From contig JAEYXC010000281.1 in assembly GCA_023428655.1 (NCBI GenBank), positions 1-9,118 of the forward strand: DNA of 9,118 bases, written 5' to 3'. Positions within the stretch are counted from its first letter, which is position 1. Each line of letters opens with the position of its first letter. Of this stretch, positions 1-6,686 are shown in pieces. The notes under the pieces were generated by a model. That model did no database searches, had not been told where the DNA came from, and saw nothing but the letters and a program-made list of their open reading frames with translations. The translations under genes and the position numbers were made by a program. The stretch comes from Bacillota bacterium. GTDB taxonomy: Bacteria > Bacillota > Clostridia > Lachnospirales > Lachnospiraceae.

Positions 1-1179
1 AACGGAGTGGCAACCTCTGTATATATGTTAAAAAATGAACTGGAGAAACGCGGTCATAATGTGTATGTTTTCACTACCACAACACCGGGTTCACCGGAGT
101 ATGAGCACAATGTGTTTCGTGTGCCCAGCATACCCTTTATCTTTATTACGGAGCGACGAGTTGGCTTGTTCTATCAGCCTAAGCTGGCTCATGTGATTAA
201 GAAATTAAACCTGGATATTATTCATACCCATACTGAGTTTTCCTTGGGTATCTTTGGGCGTATTATGGCGAAGGAGCTGAGATTGCCCGTGGTACACACC
301 TATCATACGATATACGAGGATTATACCCATTATATTACCCATTTTGAAGCCTTGGATCGAAGAGCGAAAGCCTTTGCACGTACTTATACTAAGGTCTGTT
401 GTAATACAGTGGAGCAGGTGGTGGTACCCACACAGAAGACGAAAAAATTATTAATGACCTATAGTGTGCATAAGGATATTTCCGTCGTACCTACAGGAAT
501 TGATTTGAGTAAATTCGAAAAAAGTAAATATAGCGACGCCGAAATAGAGGAGTTAAAAAGTAGCTATGGGATATCTTCCGAGGATAAGATCCTGCTATAC
601 CTCGGTCGGGTATCCCAGGAGAAAAATATCGGGGAAATCGTGGCGGCCATGCCGGAATATATGGCAAAGCGAAAGCAGGTAAAATTTGTGATTGTCGGTA
701 GTGGGCCAGCCCTTGAGAAGCTACAGGCAATGGTATCCGATTTAGGGCTCACGGATCGCTTTGTGTTTACCGGTGCAAGGCCCTGGGACACCATTGGTCT
801 ATATTATAGACTGGGGGATGTGTTTGTCAGTGCCTCCCGGAGTGAGACCCAAGGGCTCACTTATATTGAGGCAATGGCTTCCGGATTACCTGTGGTAGCC
901 AGAGAGGATAAATGTCTGGAGGATATTTTGGAGCAGGGAGTGAATGGATATACCTTTACCGACGTAAATGGATTATACGAAGGGCTTGATCAGGTTCTGT
1001 TTGAGGACAAGATCACGAATTACAGTGAAAATGCCGTAAACAAAGTGAAAAAATATTCCCTTCAGGAGTTTGCATACCAGATTGAACAGGTGTACCAACA
1101 GGTAATATCACGGGACAGGGTTTTTTGCAAACGTCCTGTATATGATACGAAGAAGATAAAAAGCTTTGGCATAAAATAA
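1..1179 (+). CDS. GT4-family glycosyltransferase, diacylglycerol glucosyltransferase-like (5' partial)
   Basis: Retaining GT-B glycosyltransferase that most resembles enzymes adding glucose from a nucleotide sugar to diacylglycerol, giving membrane glycolipids or lipoteichoic acid anchors. The reading frame is open to the left edge and begins Asn-Gly-Val-Ala-Thr-Ser, the glycine-rich loop that normally follows a short first beta strand, so probably only about 10-15 residues are missing and the GTG at 7 is not the real start. The acceptor-side half contains HTHTEFSLG and HTYHTIYEDYTHY, typical of the diacylglycerol glucosyltransferase branch. The donor half has LYLGRVSQEKN and the EX7E signature, with glutamates at 844-846 and 868-870, followed by GLPVVA. 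It ends in a basic tail. A GNAT gene follows 34 bp downstream, probably co-transcribed. The family is secure; the exact acceptor lipid is inferred. Confidence 0.9.
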   Translation, partial: NGVATSVYMLKNELEKRGHNVYVFTTTTPGSPEYEHNVFRVPSIPFIFITERRVGLFYQPKLAHVIKKLNLDIIHTHTEFSLGIFGRIMAKELRLPVVHTYHTIYEDYTHYITHFEALDRRAKAFARTYTKVCCNTVEQVVVPTQKTKKLLMTYSVHKDISVVPTGIDLSKFEKSKYSDAEIEELKSSYGISSEDKILLYLGRVSQEKNIGEIVAAMPEYMAKRKQVKFVIVGSGPALEKLQAMVSDLGLTDRFVFTGARPWDTIGLYYRLGDVFVSASRSETQGLTYIEAMASGLPVVAREDKCLEDILEQGVNGYTFTDVNGLYEGLDQVLFEDKITNYSENAVNKVKKYSLQEFAYQIEQVYQQVISRDRVFCKRPVYDTKKIKSFGIK

Positions 1180-1213
1180 GAAGGAAGAGGCCTAGTCAGT
1201 CTTAGGGAAAGGG

Positions 1214-1717
1214 ATGATTGATATGAACAGTATGGAAGCGGTTTTGAAAGCAGAGCAGGTAAAGAGAGTGGCTGAGCTGGCAAAGGAGATCTGGTATGAG
1301 CATTATGTTCCTATCATAGGAAAGGAGCAGGTGGATTATATGATTGAACGCTTTCAGTCGGAAGCGGCAATTACAGAGCAGCTAAACCATGGTGGCTATG
1401 AGTATTACCTGATGAAGGAGCAGAGCGGGTATTATGGGTATCTTTCCTTTTGTAAAGAGGAGAAAGCACTGTTTCTAAGTAAATTCTATGTCATAAAGCC
1501 CTTTCGGGGGAAAGGCTATGCTCGTATGGCCTTGGAATGGCTGGAGGAGATCGGGAGGAAAAAGGGCCTTACTAAGATATGGCTGAGAGTAAACCGAGAT
1601 AATCAGAACAGCATTCATGCTTATGAACGACTTGGCTTCGTAAAAAGCGGAGAGAAGGTTGCTGACATCGGCGGGGGGTATGTTATGGATGATTATCTTA
1701 TGGAAAAGTTGATATAA
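1214..1717 (+). CDS. GNAT-family N-acetyltransferase
   Basis: A 167-residue protein of normal length for a single GNAT domain, which moves an acetyl group from acetyl-CoA to an amine. Motif A is visible as FYVIKPFRGKGYARMALEWL, with the R98-x-x-G101-x-A103 pyrophosphate-binding loop. Motif B contains N132 and Y137 in NSIHAYERLGF, the usual CoA-side asparagine and general-acid tyrosine. The N-terminal half (WYEHYVPIIGKEQVDYMIERF) resembles GNATs annotated as acting on small amines or protein N-termini, but the substrate cannot be read from sequence. Start choice is uncertain: ATG 1214 sits 6 nt after AGGG, while the in-frame ATG 1223 sits 9 nt after AAAGGG. I keep 1214. It follows the glycosyltransferase on the same strand with no terminator visible between them. 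Confidence 0.88.
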   Translation: MIDMNSMEAVLKAEQVKRVAELAKEIWYEHYVPIIGKEQVDYMIERFQSEAAITEQLNHGGYEYYLMKEQSGYYGYLSFCKEEKALFLSKFYVIKPFRGKGYARMALEWLEEIGRKKGLTKIWLRVNRDNQNSIHAYERLGFVKSGEKVADIGGGYVMDDYLMEKLI

Positions 1718-1777
1718 ATAAAAATATTACAACCATATTTTACAATGTAAGAAAATTTTAAACAATTCGACATGATT

Positions 1778-1806
1778 TTGACAACAACTTTGGGGTATGA
1801 TACTAT
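1778..1806 (+). promoter_or_regulatory. Sigma-A promoter of the secreted Ig-like protein gene
   Basis: A perfect -35 box TTGACA (1778-1783) is followed by a 17-bp spacer and a -10 box TACTAT (1801-1806), with a TGA just before it. Transcription would start near 1813, giving a leader of about 75 nt before the ATG at 1887. The gene is therefore probably an independent transcription unit, although no strong terminator separates it from the GNAT gene. I found no known riboswitch or convincing hairpin in the leader. Confidence 0.75.
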
Positions 1807-1886
1807 ATAGAGTAGTATTGCACTTTTGTTGCTCTAAAGCTTGGAATTGTATGAAAAGATGTACGTCAGAATAGGAGGATGGAAGA

Positions 1887-4439
1887 ATGAGTAAGGTACT
1901 CAGTAAGAAATTGATCATGCTCTTGGCAGTGCTTATCATGTTACCGATTTTTAGTAATTGGAATGTAAGCACAGCCAGCAGTGCGGCTACGCCGAAATTT
2001 GCGAAGAGTAAGATTGAGCTCGTTGGTGAGGGAGAAGTATACCAGCTTGACATTAAGAACAAGGTGGCAAAAAGCAAATATAAATGGACCTCTTCCAATA
2101 AGAAGGTTGTAAAGGTATCCAGCAAAGGAGTAGTTACAACAGTGGGTGGAGGAACAGCAACAATAAAGTGTACCATCACCTATCCTAATAAGAAGACAAA
2201 GACCTTGTCCTGTAAGGTAACCGTGAAGGTACCTGCAGAGGTGATCACTATTACGAATGTTACCGAGGTAAATGGTGCCGTTACAATGACTCTGGGATCT
2301 ACCATGACCTTTACCAGTGTATTAAAGCCTGCAAAATCAACCGATAAAGTCTACTGGTACATAAGCGGTGGAGATTCCAACTGTATTACCGTCGATGATC
2401 CGCTCACCGGTAAGGTTACAGCGAAAAAGACTGGTTTTGTTACTCTTGAAGTAGCAGCAGCTGCCAGCGCATCGGCAACAGCAGCGAAGAAAAGTAAAAT
2501 TGATGATGCAATTATTATTGAGGTAGTCGGGCCGAAGGCAGAGGTACAAAGTGCTGAGATTATCAGTACGACAGAGCTTAGAGTGATATTTGACAGCCCT
2601 GTTAAGCCGGATACTGTCCTTGGAACCAATGGCAAATTGTCCTCCAATATCGAAATTCTAGCGAAAAAGGATACGAAGGGAGTTATTGCTTCGGATCCGG
2701 GAACACTGACCGGTGTATTATCCGCAGATGGCAAGACCTTAACCATAACCTCTTCCGCCACCTTCGGAGGTAATTACTATCTGGTATGCTCCAGCAATAT
2801 TTTAACCACCACAGGGGTGAAGATAGATGAATATGGTAAATCCTTAACCTTTATCGATAATTATCCTCCCACCTATACCGGAACAACAGTGGATGATGCC
2901 GGCTTCAAGGCTACAATCTCCTTCTCGGAGCCTATGGATTTCTCCGGTTTGTCCGTTGTAAAGCCTACCGTATCTAGAGAGGGTGCAACCTTATCAGGCA
3001 CTACGGCAACCATCATTGGAAACCGTCTGAACTATGTGGCAAGTACGGATAAGAAGTCCTTAATTATTGACCTATCCAATATAGCGACCACGGATTATGG
3101 AAGGATTATCCCTGTGAGTATGGCAGGACTTAAGGATATGGCAGGTAATTCGCCAATTAATTATACAATCACCGTTGATGTTCGCACGGATAATTCCTTA
3201 AAGCCGCAAGCTATTCCGATGACGGTTAACCGTACGGGATATTATACATTAACTGCAACCTTTACCCGTTCCATTAGCTATCCTGGCTTGCTCCAGATTA
3301 GAAATGGTAATATGCTGCAAGGTGTTATTGATCCCAATGACAACAAGAAGGTTAATTATACCTTAAATGAGACCGATGCAGCATTGTCGGGATATAATAT
3401 GGTTAAGTTAATGATGTGGAATTCTTACAATGTCCTTCCTACGGATACTTCAGCACAGACCGGCCGAGAGTTTTCCATCGATTTCTCAATTGATAAGTCC
3501 AACCCGGTGCTGTTATCCTATGAATATGATGTAGCGAATACAACCTTAACACTGACCTATAATAAGGAAGTATCCTTAGCGACTTCCACCGGGGTATTTA
3601 CGACCAGATTAACGACCATTACCGATGAGATTATTCCGGGCTCTAATGTAAGCTATACCAACATTCCATATACTACGGATAAAAAGGTAATTAAGCTTAA
3701 GATGAGTAATATGAGCGTTCTGGGCTCCTATGCGATCAGTATGCAGCACGGCTTTGTAATCGATGGTTATAAGAATCCGAGCTTAGCTCGTGACATTTTG
3801 GTGAGCAATAGCAGCGGATCCTCCACCGAGCTTCCGGCACCCTATGCCATCATGCAGAATGCTGCGAATTTGAACCAGGTTTATATTGAATTTGCCAATC
3901 GATTAGATGAAGCATCCGCACGGAACGTGTCCAATTATTCGATACCGGGAGTGCAAATTATATCCGCAGAGCTATATAAAAATACTACGAATAATGGTGC
4001 AACCGTTATATTAACACTCGCAGAAAATTCAATTGATGTTACCATTGAGAGACCGGTAAGAATCAATGGAGTAATGGGTTATAATAACAGCTATACACCT
4101 CTTGTAGGGTATGAACAGCTCGTATTGCTGAAGGATACCTCAAAGCCACGCCTTGTGAGCAATCCGGTCTTTGATACGGTTACAAAGAACATCATTAAGC
4201 TTAACTTTAACGAGCAGATTACCGGTAATTTAGTGGTTAAGGTTAGCTATGCCAGCAATTCTGCTGTGGTTCTGCCTCAGACCGTAACGATCAACGGCAA
4301 TACTGCGAACATTACATTATCCTCTTTAGTGCCCAGCGGAACCAGTCTGAAGATAGAGATTGTTAACAACACACTGGTTGATTCCAGCGGTAACGCAGCA
4401 GCACTTGATCCGGCTTACTTCATTGGTGTATTCTATTAA
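1887..4439 (+). CDS. Secreted multi-domain Ig-like surface protein (Big2 plus SbsA/Big_5-like modules)
   Basis: An 850-residue exported protein, probably extracellular or loosely wall-associated. It starts with a signal peptide: KK at residues 7-8, a hydrophobic stretch at 9-22, and likely cleavage after A30 or A33. Residues 36-115 form a Big2 domain with the hallmark KWTSSNKKVVKVSSKG and VGGGTATI; residues 117-213 look like a second, diverged Big2 domain ending in an Ala/Ser-rich patch. From about residue 215 come six divergent Ig-like modules, each with an alternating strand motif (starting near 227, 339, 453, 552, 664 and 768), and some with the SbsA-like ending LKDMAGN or LVDSSGNAAA. No SLH repeats, LPXTG motif, choline-binding repeats or C-terminal membrane helix are present, and no catalytic motif is evident. 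The start is set by AGGAGG at 1873-1878, 8 nt before the ATG. Function unknown; adhesion or S-layer-like packing is only a guess. Confidence 0.88.
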   Translation: MSKVLSKKLIMLLAVLIMLPIFSNWNVSTASSAATPKFAKSKIELVGEGEVYQLDIKNKVAKSKYKWTSSNKKVVKVSSKGVVTTVGGGTATIKCTITYPNKKTKTLSCKVTVKVPAEVITITNVTEVNGAVTMTLGSTMTFTSVLKPAKSTDKVYWYISGGDSNCITVDDPLTGKVTAKKTGFVTLEVAAAASASATAAKKSKIDDAIIIEVVGPKAEVQSAEIISTTELRVIFDSPVKPDTVLGTNGKLSSNIEILAKKDTKGVIASDPGTLTGVLSADGKTLTITSSATFGGNYYLVCSSNILTTTGVKIDEYGKSLTFIDNYPPTYTGTTVDDAGFKATISFSEPMDFSGLSVVKPTVSREGATLSGTTATIIGNRLNYVASTDKKSLIIDLSNIATTDYGRIIPVSMAGLKDMAGNSPINYTITVDVRTDNSLKPQAIPMTVNRTGYYTLTATFTRSISYPGLLQIRNGNMLQGVIDPNDNKKVNYTLNETDAALSGYNMVKLMMWNSYNVLPTDTSAQTGREFSIDFSIDKSNPVLLSYEYDVANTTLTLTYNKEVSLATSTGVFTTRLTTITDEIIPGSNVSYTNIPYTTDKKVIKLKMSNMSVLGSYAISMQHGFVIDGYKNPSLARDILVSNSSGSSTELPAPYAIMQNAANLNQVYIEFANRLDEASARNVSNYSIPGVQIISAELYKNTTNNGATVILTLAENSIDVTIERPVRINGVMGYNNSYTPLVGYEQLVLLKDTSKPRLVSNPVFDTVTKNIIKLNFNEQITGNLVVKVSYASNSAVVLPQTVTINGNTANITLSSLVPSGTSLKIEIVNNTLVDSSGNAAALDPAYFIGVFY

Positions 4440-4477
4440 GAATTTGAAGGAGTAGGAAGGGTTTTACAGAATTATAC

Positions 4478-4507
4478 TTGACATAATGAATAGCTATCAT
4501 ATATGAT
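4478..4507 (+). promoter_or_regulatory. Sigma-A promoter upstream of hemerythrin gene
   Basis: TTGACA (4478-4483), an 18-bp spacer and TATGAT (4502-4507) form a near-consensus promoter. Transcription would begin near 4514, only about 20 nt before the terminator hairpin at 4533. The -10 box lies inside the perfect 12-bp palindrome ATCATATATGAT (4496-4507), which could be an operator. It is the best promoter candidate for the hemerythrin gene, because no convincing one lies between the hairpin and the ATG at 4620. Confidence 0.65.
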
Positions 4508-4532
4508 GATAATGTCATATTAAGAGAGAAGG

Positions 4533-4569
4533 TGCTCTCAAATACAGAAGGTATTTGAGAGCATTTTAT
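4533..4569 (+). terminator. Intrinsic terminator, possibly an attenuator before hemerythrin
   Basis: A perfect 13-bp inverted repeat (TGCTCTCAAATAC at 4533-4545 and its complement at 4551-4563) encloses the 5-nt loop AGAAG and is followed by TTTTAT. It probably ends transcripts of the secreted Ig protein gene 94 nt upstream. It also lies downstream of the promoter at 4478-4507, so it would stop part or all of the transcription headed for the hemerythrin gene. The minus strand lacks a T-tract after the hairpin, so it acts in one direction only. Confidence 0.85.
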
Positions 4570-4619
4570 CGAATGGGAGAAATCAGCTTTCGGTAAATAT
4601 ACTAAGGAGGACGCACGTA

Positions 4620-5006
4620 ATGTACGTATTTAAGGATGAGTTTCGGACAGGTATTGAACACATTGACGATGAGCATCAAAAGCTATTTGAAATTGCAGAC
4701 AAGGCATATGAGACCCTGATGGATGATTTTATTCCGGATAAATACGATTACATCGTAGAAATCCTGAGTGAACTTACGGAATATGCTACAACACATTTTG
4801 AGCATGAGGAAGAGTATATGATGAGTATCCGCTATAAGAAGCTGATCTCACATAAGGCAGAGCATGTAGAATTTTTTGAGAAGATATCGAGCTATGATTT
4901 GTCCGAGGTTGATGAAAGACAGAAGGATGTTATTCTTGGATTACTGGAATTCTTGAATGAATGGCTAATTCACCATATCTTAGAGAGTGATAAATTGATC
5001 GGATAA
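4620..5006 (+). CDS. Bacteriohemerythrin (diiron O2-binding protein)
   Basis: A 128-residue single-domain hemerythrin, a soluble four-helix bundle whose non-haem diiron site reversibly binds O2; in anaerobes and microaerophiles it is thought to serve in oxygen sensing, scavenging or delivery. All seven canonical ligands are present: H19 (IDDEHQKLF), H59 and E63 (HFEHEEEYM), H78 and H82 (HKAEH), and H119 and D124 (HHILESD). The length matches stand-alone bacterial hemerythrins, and no chemotaxis or signalling domain is fused. The start is fixed by AAGGAGG at 4604-4610, 9 nt before the ATG. The gene has its own upstream promoter followed by a hairpin, is closed by a terminator at 5014-5063, and converges on a hydrogenase gene. 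The physiological role here is inferred from the family. Confidence 0.95.
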   Translation: MYVFKDEFRTGIEHIDDEHQKLFEIADKAYETLMDDFIPDKYDYIVEILSELTEYATTHFEHEEEYMMSIRYKKLISHKAEHVEFFEKISSYDLSEVDERQKDVILGLLEFLNEWLIHHILESDKLIG

Positions 5007-5013
5007 TAAAGCT

Positions 5014-5063
5014 AAGGGCTGAGGCGAAATGGAGCTATACTCTATTTTACCCCAGCCCTTTTT
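5014..5063 (+). terminator. Terminator between convergent hemerythrin and hydrogenase genes
   Basis: AAGGGCTGAGG (5014-5024) pairs with CCCCAGCCCTT (5050-5060) with one mismatch. The loop is itself foldable: AAATGGAG pairs with CTCTATTT (one G-U pair), making a long stem with a small internal loop. TTTTT at 5059-5063 follows on the plus strand, 8 nt after the hemerythrin stop. On the minus strand the hairpin lies about 37 nt past the hydrogenase stop but has only a weak T-rich tail (TTAGCTTTATT), so it may work less well in that direction. Confidence 0.82.
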
Positions 5064-5099
5064 GGACTATAGAAGACTTAAAAGCATGCAATTGGTTAT

Positions 5100-6344
5100 T
5101 TATTCGAAGGTGCGGGTGAAGATATCACTTTTTTCAAGAAGGCTATCTACCGTGTCGAGGCCCAGACGATGAAGCAGCTCGATCACATAGGGATTATCGA
5201 TGGGGGTAGGATAGGGGGCAGCATTACCGTATTCCTCCACATGCTCTCTCCCGATTTGGTGTGGAATTAGAACCCTAGGACCACCGACACAGCCACCGAC
5301 ACAGCCCATTCCCTCAAAGAAGTTAGCGGTGGTATTACCGGAGAGTAAATCATTAATCATTGCTTTACAAGCCGGAACGCCGTCGGCCTGTTTGGTTTTG
5401 ATGGATATTTTACGGTTTGGATTGAGCCGTTCCAGAGTAGAACTAACAGCTTCGCTCACCCCACCGGTATGTGCATAGATTCTACCGGCGCGGGAGGAAT
5501 GATCCTTATCACTTTCCTCCATCTTCGCCGGATCAATCTCCATAACCTGAAAGATATCCTGGATCTCCTGAAAGGTGAGGACAATATCAACGGCACCGGC
5601 GATGTCCTTTTCCCTAGCCTCCGCTTTTTTCGCTAGGCAGGGACCGATAAACACAGTAAAGGCATCGGGATGCATTACCTTTACCGCACGTCCGCTGGCG
5701 ATCATAGGGGATACAGCAGGAGGAACATGGGGCATAAGCTCCTTATATATTTTACGAATCATTGCAATCCACATAGGGCAACAGCAGCTGGTTAGCTGAT
5801 AGTCACTTTCTGTTTTGATGTTTTTATCAAATTCCAACGCTTCCTTTAAGGTTAATATATCCGCGAATAATGCTACCTCAATCATTCCATCAAAGCCGAT
5901 GGCCTTTAAGGCGCTTCGCAGCTTACCCGGAGTGACATCACTGCTGAACTGGCCAAGAAAAGCCGGTGCAACCAATGCATATACAAGGCCCTCGTGAGAA
6001 CGAATGGCCCGTAGGGCGGCAATCACATCCTTACTGCCGGACAGATTCTTGGCACGACATTCCTGAACACAGATGGAGCAACCGACACACAAGCTTTCAT
6101 CGATAACAATTTCGCCGGATTCTCCCGGATGGATTGCGTGGAAGGGGCATACCTCTTCGCAATGATGCTTTCCTTCCTCGCATTGACAATTTCCGGAATG
6201 CCAGACGATGGGATGCTTTTCGGGGTGCAGCAGGCAGTCTAGCTGATGAGTATCATAAAGCTCCATTTTCTCTAAGAAACTCATATCCTTTTCCTTTAAT
6301 GTTCTTACCAAAACCTCATAATACAACTCTTCAAAAGTCTTCAT
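5100..6344 (-). CDS. [FeFe] hydrogenase with N-terminal ferredoxin domain (variant H-cluster signature)
   Basis: A 414-residue monomeric-type [FeFe] hydrogenase: two [4Fe-4S] sites feed an H-cluster domain that interconverts protons and H2, presumably in the cytoplasm with ferredoxin as partner. Residues 53-66 carry C-x-C-x6-C-x3-C-P, an atypical first ferredoxin motif, and residues 86-96 a normal CxxCxxCxxxC. H-cluster motif L1 is TSCCCPMW (185-192) instead of TSCCPGW; L2 is GPCLAKKAE (234-242), keeping the cysteine, lysines and glutamate; L3 is EGMGCVGGCVGGP (344-356), keeping both cluster cysteines. TGGVSEA (293-299) matches the usual TGGVMEA. From memory this resembles the group B class rather than the well-studied group A enzymes. 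The ATG at 6344 has GGAG only 3 nt upstream; the in-frame ATG at 6284 (Met21) follows AAAGGA by 7 nt and is a real alternative. No maturase or partner subunit is nearby. Confidence 0.92.
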   Translation of the reverse strand: MKTFEELYYEVLVRTLKEKDMSFLEKMELYDTHQLDCLLHPEKHPIVWHSGNCQCEEGKHHCEEVCPFHAIHPGESGEIVIDESLCVGCSICVQECRAKNLSGSKDVIAALRAIRSHEGLVYALVAPAFLGQFSSDVTPGKLRSALKAIGFDGMIEVALFADILTLKEALEFDKNIKTESDYQLTSCCCPMWIAMIRKIYKELMPHVPPAVSPMIASGRAVKVMHPDAFTVFIGPCLAKKAEAREKDIAGAVDIVLTFQEIQDIFQVMEIDPAKMEESDKDHSSRAGRIYAHTGGVSEAVSSTLERLNPNRKISIKTKQADGVPACKAMINDLLSGNTTANFFEGMGCVGGCVGGPRVLIPHQIGREHVEEYGNAAPYPTPIDNPYVIELLHRLGLDTVDSLLEKSDIFTRTFE

Positions 6345-6471
6345 TCACTCCACTCAATATCCTTTCCTGCTTACTGTAACTACATATTGATATATTATAT
6401 CCAAAACTTATGAAACAATTATATATCATATTTTAATGAATCGATCATGAAAAATCCATCCCTATGAGACA

Positions 6472-6504
6472 AAAGGACTAAGACGGAAGTAATGGAAGTC
6501 CTTT
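6472..6504. repeat. Inverted repeat / hairpin 1 in divergent intergenic region
   Basis: AAAGGACT (6472-6479) is matched exactly by AGTCCTTT (6497-6504), an 8-bp stem with a 17-nt loop that contains GGAAGT. No T-tract follows on the plus strand, so it is not a plus-strand terminator. On the minus strand it is followed by TTTTGTCTC-like sequence, but no minus-strand gene ends upstream of it. It is separated by only 2 nt from a second hairpin. Confidence 0.6.
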
Positions 6505-6506
6505 GG

Positions 6507-6528
6507 AAAGCATGCCATATTATGCTTT
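6507..6528. repeat. Inverted repeat / hairpin 2 in divergent intergenic region
   Basis: AAAGCAT (6507-6513) pairs perfectly with ATGCTTT (6522-6528) around the 8-nt loop GCCATATT. Its right arm overlaps the putative -35 element TTTACT of the downstream promoter, so as DNA it could be an operator for that promoter. On the plus strand it would not be part of a transcript starting near 6561. Confidence 0.55.
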
Positions 6529-6554
6529 ACTAGGATTTGGATTTGATTTATAAT
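6526..6554 (+). promoter_or_regulatory. Putative promoter of the VanZ-like / M29 gene cluster
   Basis: TTTACT (6526-6531; four of six matches to TTGACA), a 17-bp spacer and a perfect TATAAT (6549-6554). Transcription would start near 6561, leaving a leader of about 120 nt before the TTG start at 6684. The -10 is consensus but the region is AT-rich, so a chance match is possible. Confidence 0.5.
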
Positions 6555-6672
6555 AGTATTTGGCTATATATCGAGTAAATTAACTTACAATTATTGGAAG
6601 ATAATCTAAATCTTAGAAATAGGTATATTTATTTGGGCTTTAGAGAAATCTATTAAGAATATTATAGAATAT

Positions 6673-6686
6673 GGAGAAATGAATTG
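6673..6686 (+). promoter_or_regulatory. Ribosome binding site and TTG start of VanZ-like gene
   Basis: GGAG (6673-6676) lies 7 nt before the in-frame TTG (6684-6686), the only sensible start: an in-frame TAA at 6654-6656 closes the frame upstream and no in-frame ATG lies between. The nearby ATG (6679-6681) is out of frame, is only 2 nt from GGAG, and reaches TGA after two codons, overlapping the TTG. Confidence 0.7.

Larger units (their letters stand above)
6345..6683. other. Divergent intergenic region, 339 bp, AT-rich with hairpins
   Basis: Separates the minus-strand hydrogenase from the plus-strand VanZ-like gene and must hold promoters for both. It contains two adjacent hairpins (6472-6504 and 6507-6528), a plausible plus-strand promoter (6526-6554), and a minus-strand TATAAT (6399 down to 6394) without a good -35 box. 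All plus-strand ATG-initiated frames that I followed are under 15 codons and lack a well-placed ribosome binding site. I recognise no tRNA or known riboswitch. Confidence 0.7.

Noticed and set aside
1718..1777. Possible terminator after the GNAT gene (TTTTAC/GTAAGAAAA symmetry)
   Set aside because: The stem is about 4 bp with a 3-nt loop and no GC pairs to speak of, so it is not a credible terminator.
1727..2761. Minus-strand open frames at 1727-2179, 2337-2549 and 2351-2761
   Set aside because: Opposite the Ig-like protein gene, Ser/Thr/Leu-rich translations typical of shadows, and they overlap the promoter and coding start of the real gene.
5575..6379. Plus-strand open frames inside the hydrogenase gene (5575-5799, 5815-5997, 6134-6379)
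   Set aside because: Antisense to conserved hydrogenase motifs, no recognisable family and no proper ribosome binding site.
6394..6399. Minus-strand TATAAT as a hydrogenase promoter
   Set aside because: No reasonable -35 box at 16-18 bp; the nearest TTGTTT is only 13 bp away. In such AT-rich DNA a lone TATAAT is weak evidence.
6492..6533. Possible 13-codon leader peptide inside the intergenic hairpins (ATG 6492 to TAG 6533)
   Set aside because: The only purine-rich stretch (GGAAG) is 2 nt from the ATG, and the frame lies upstream of the likely transcription start near 6561.
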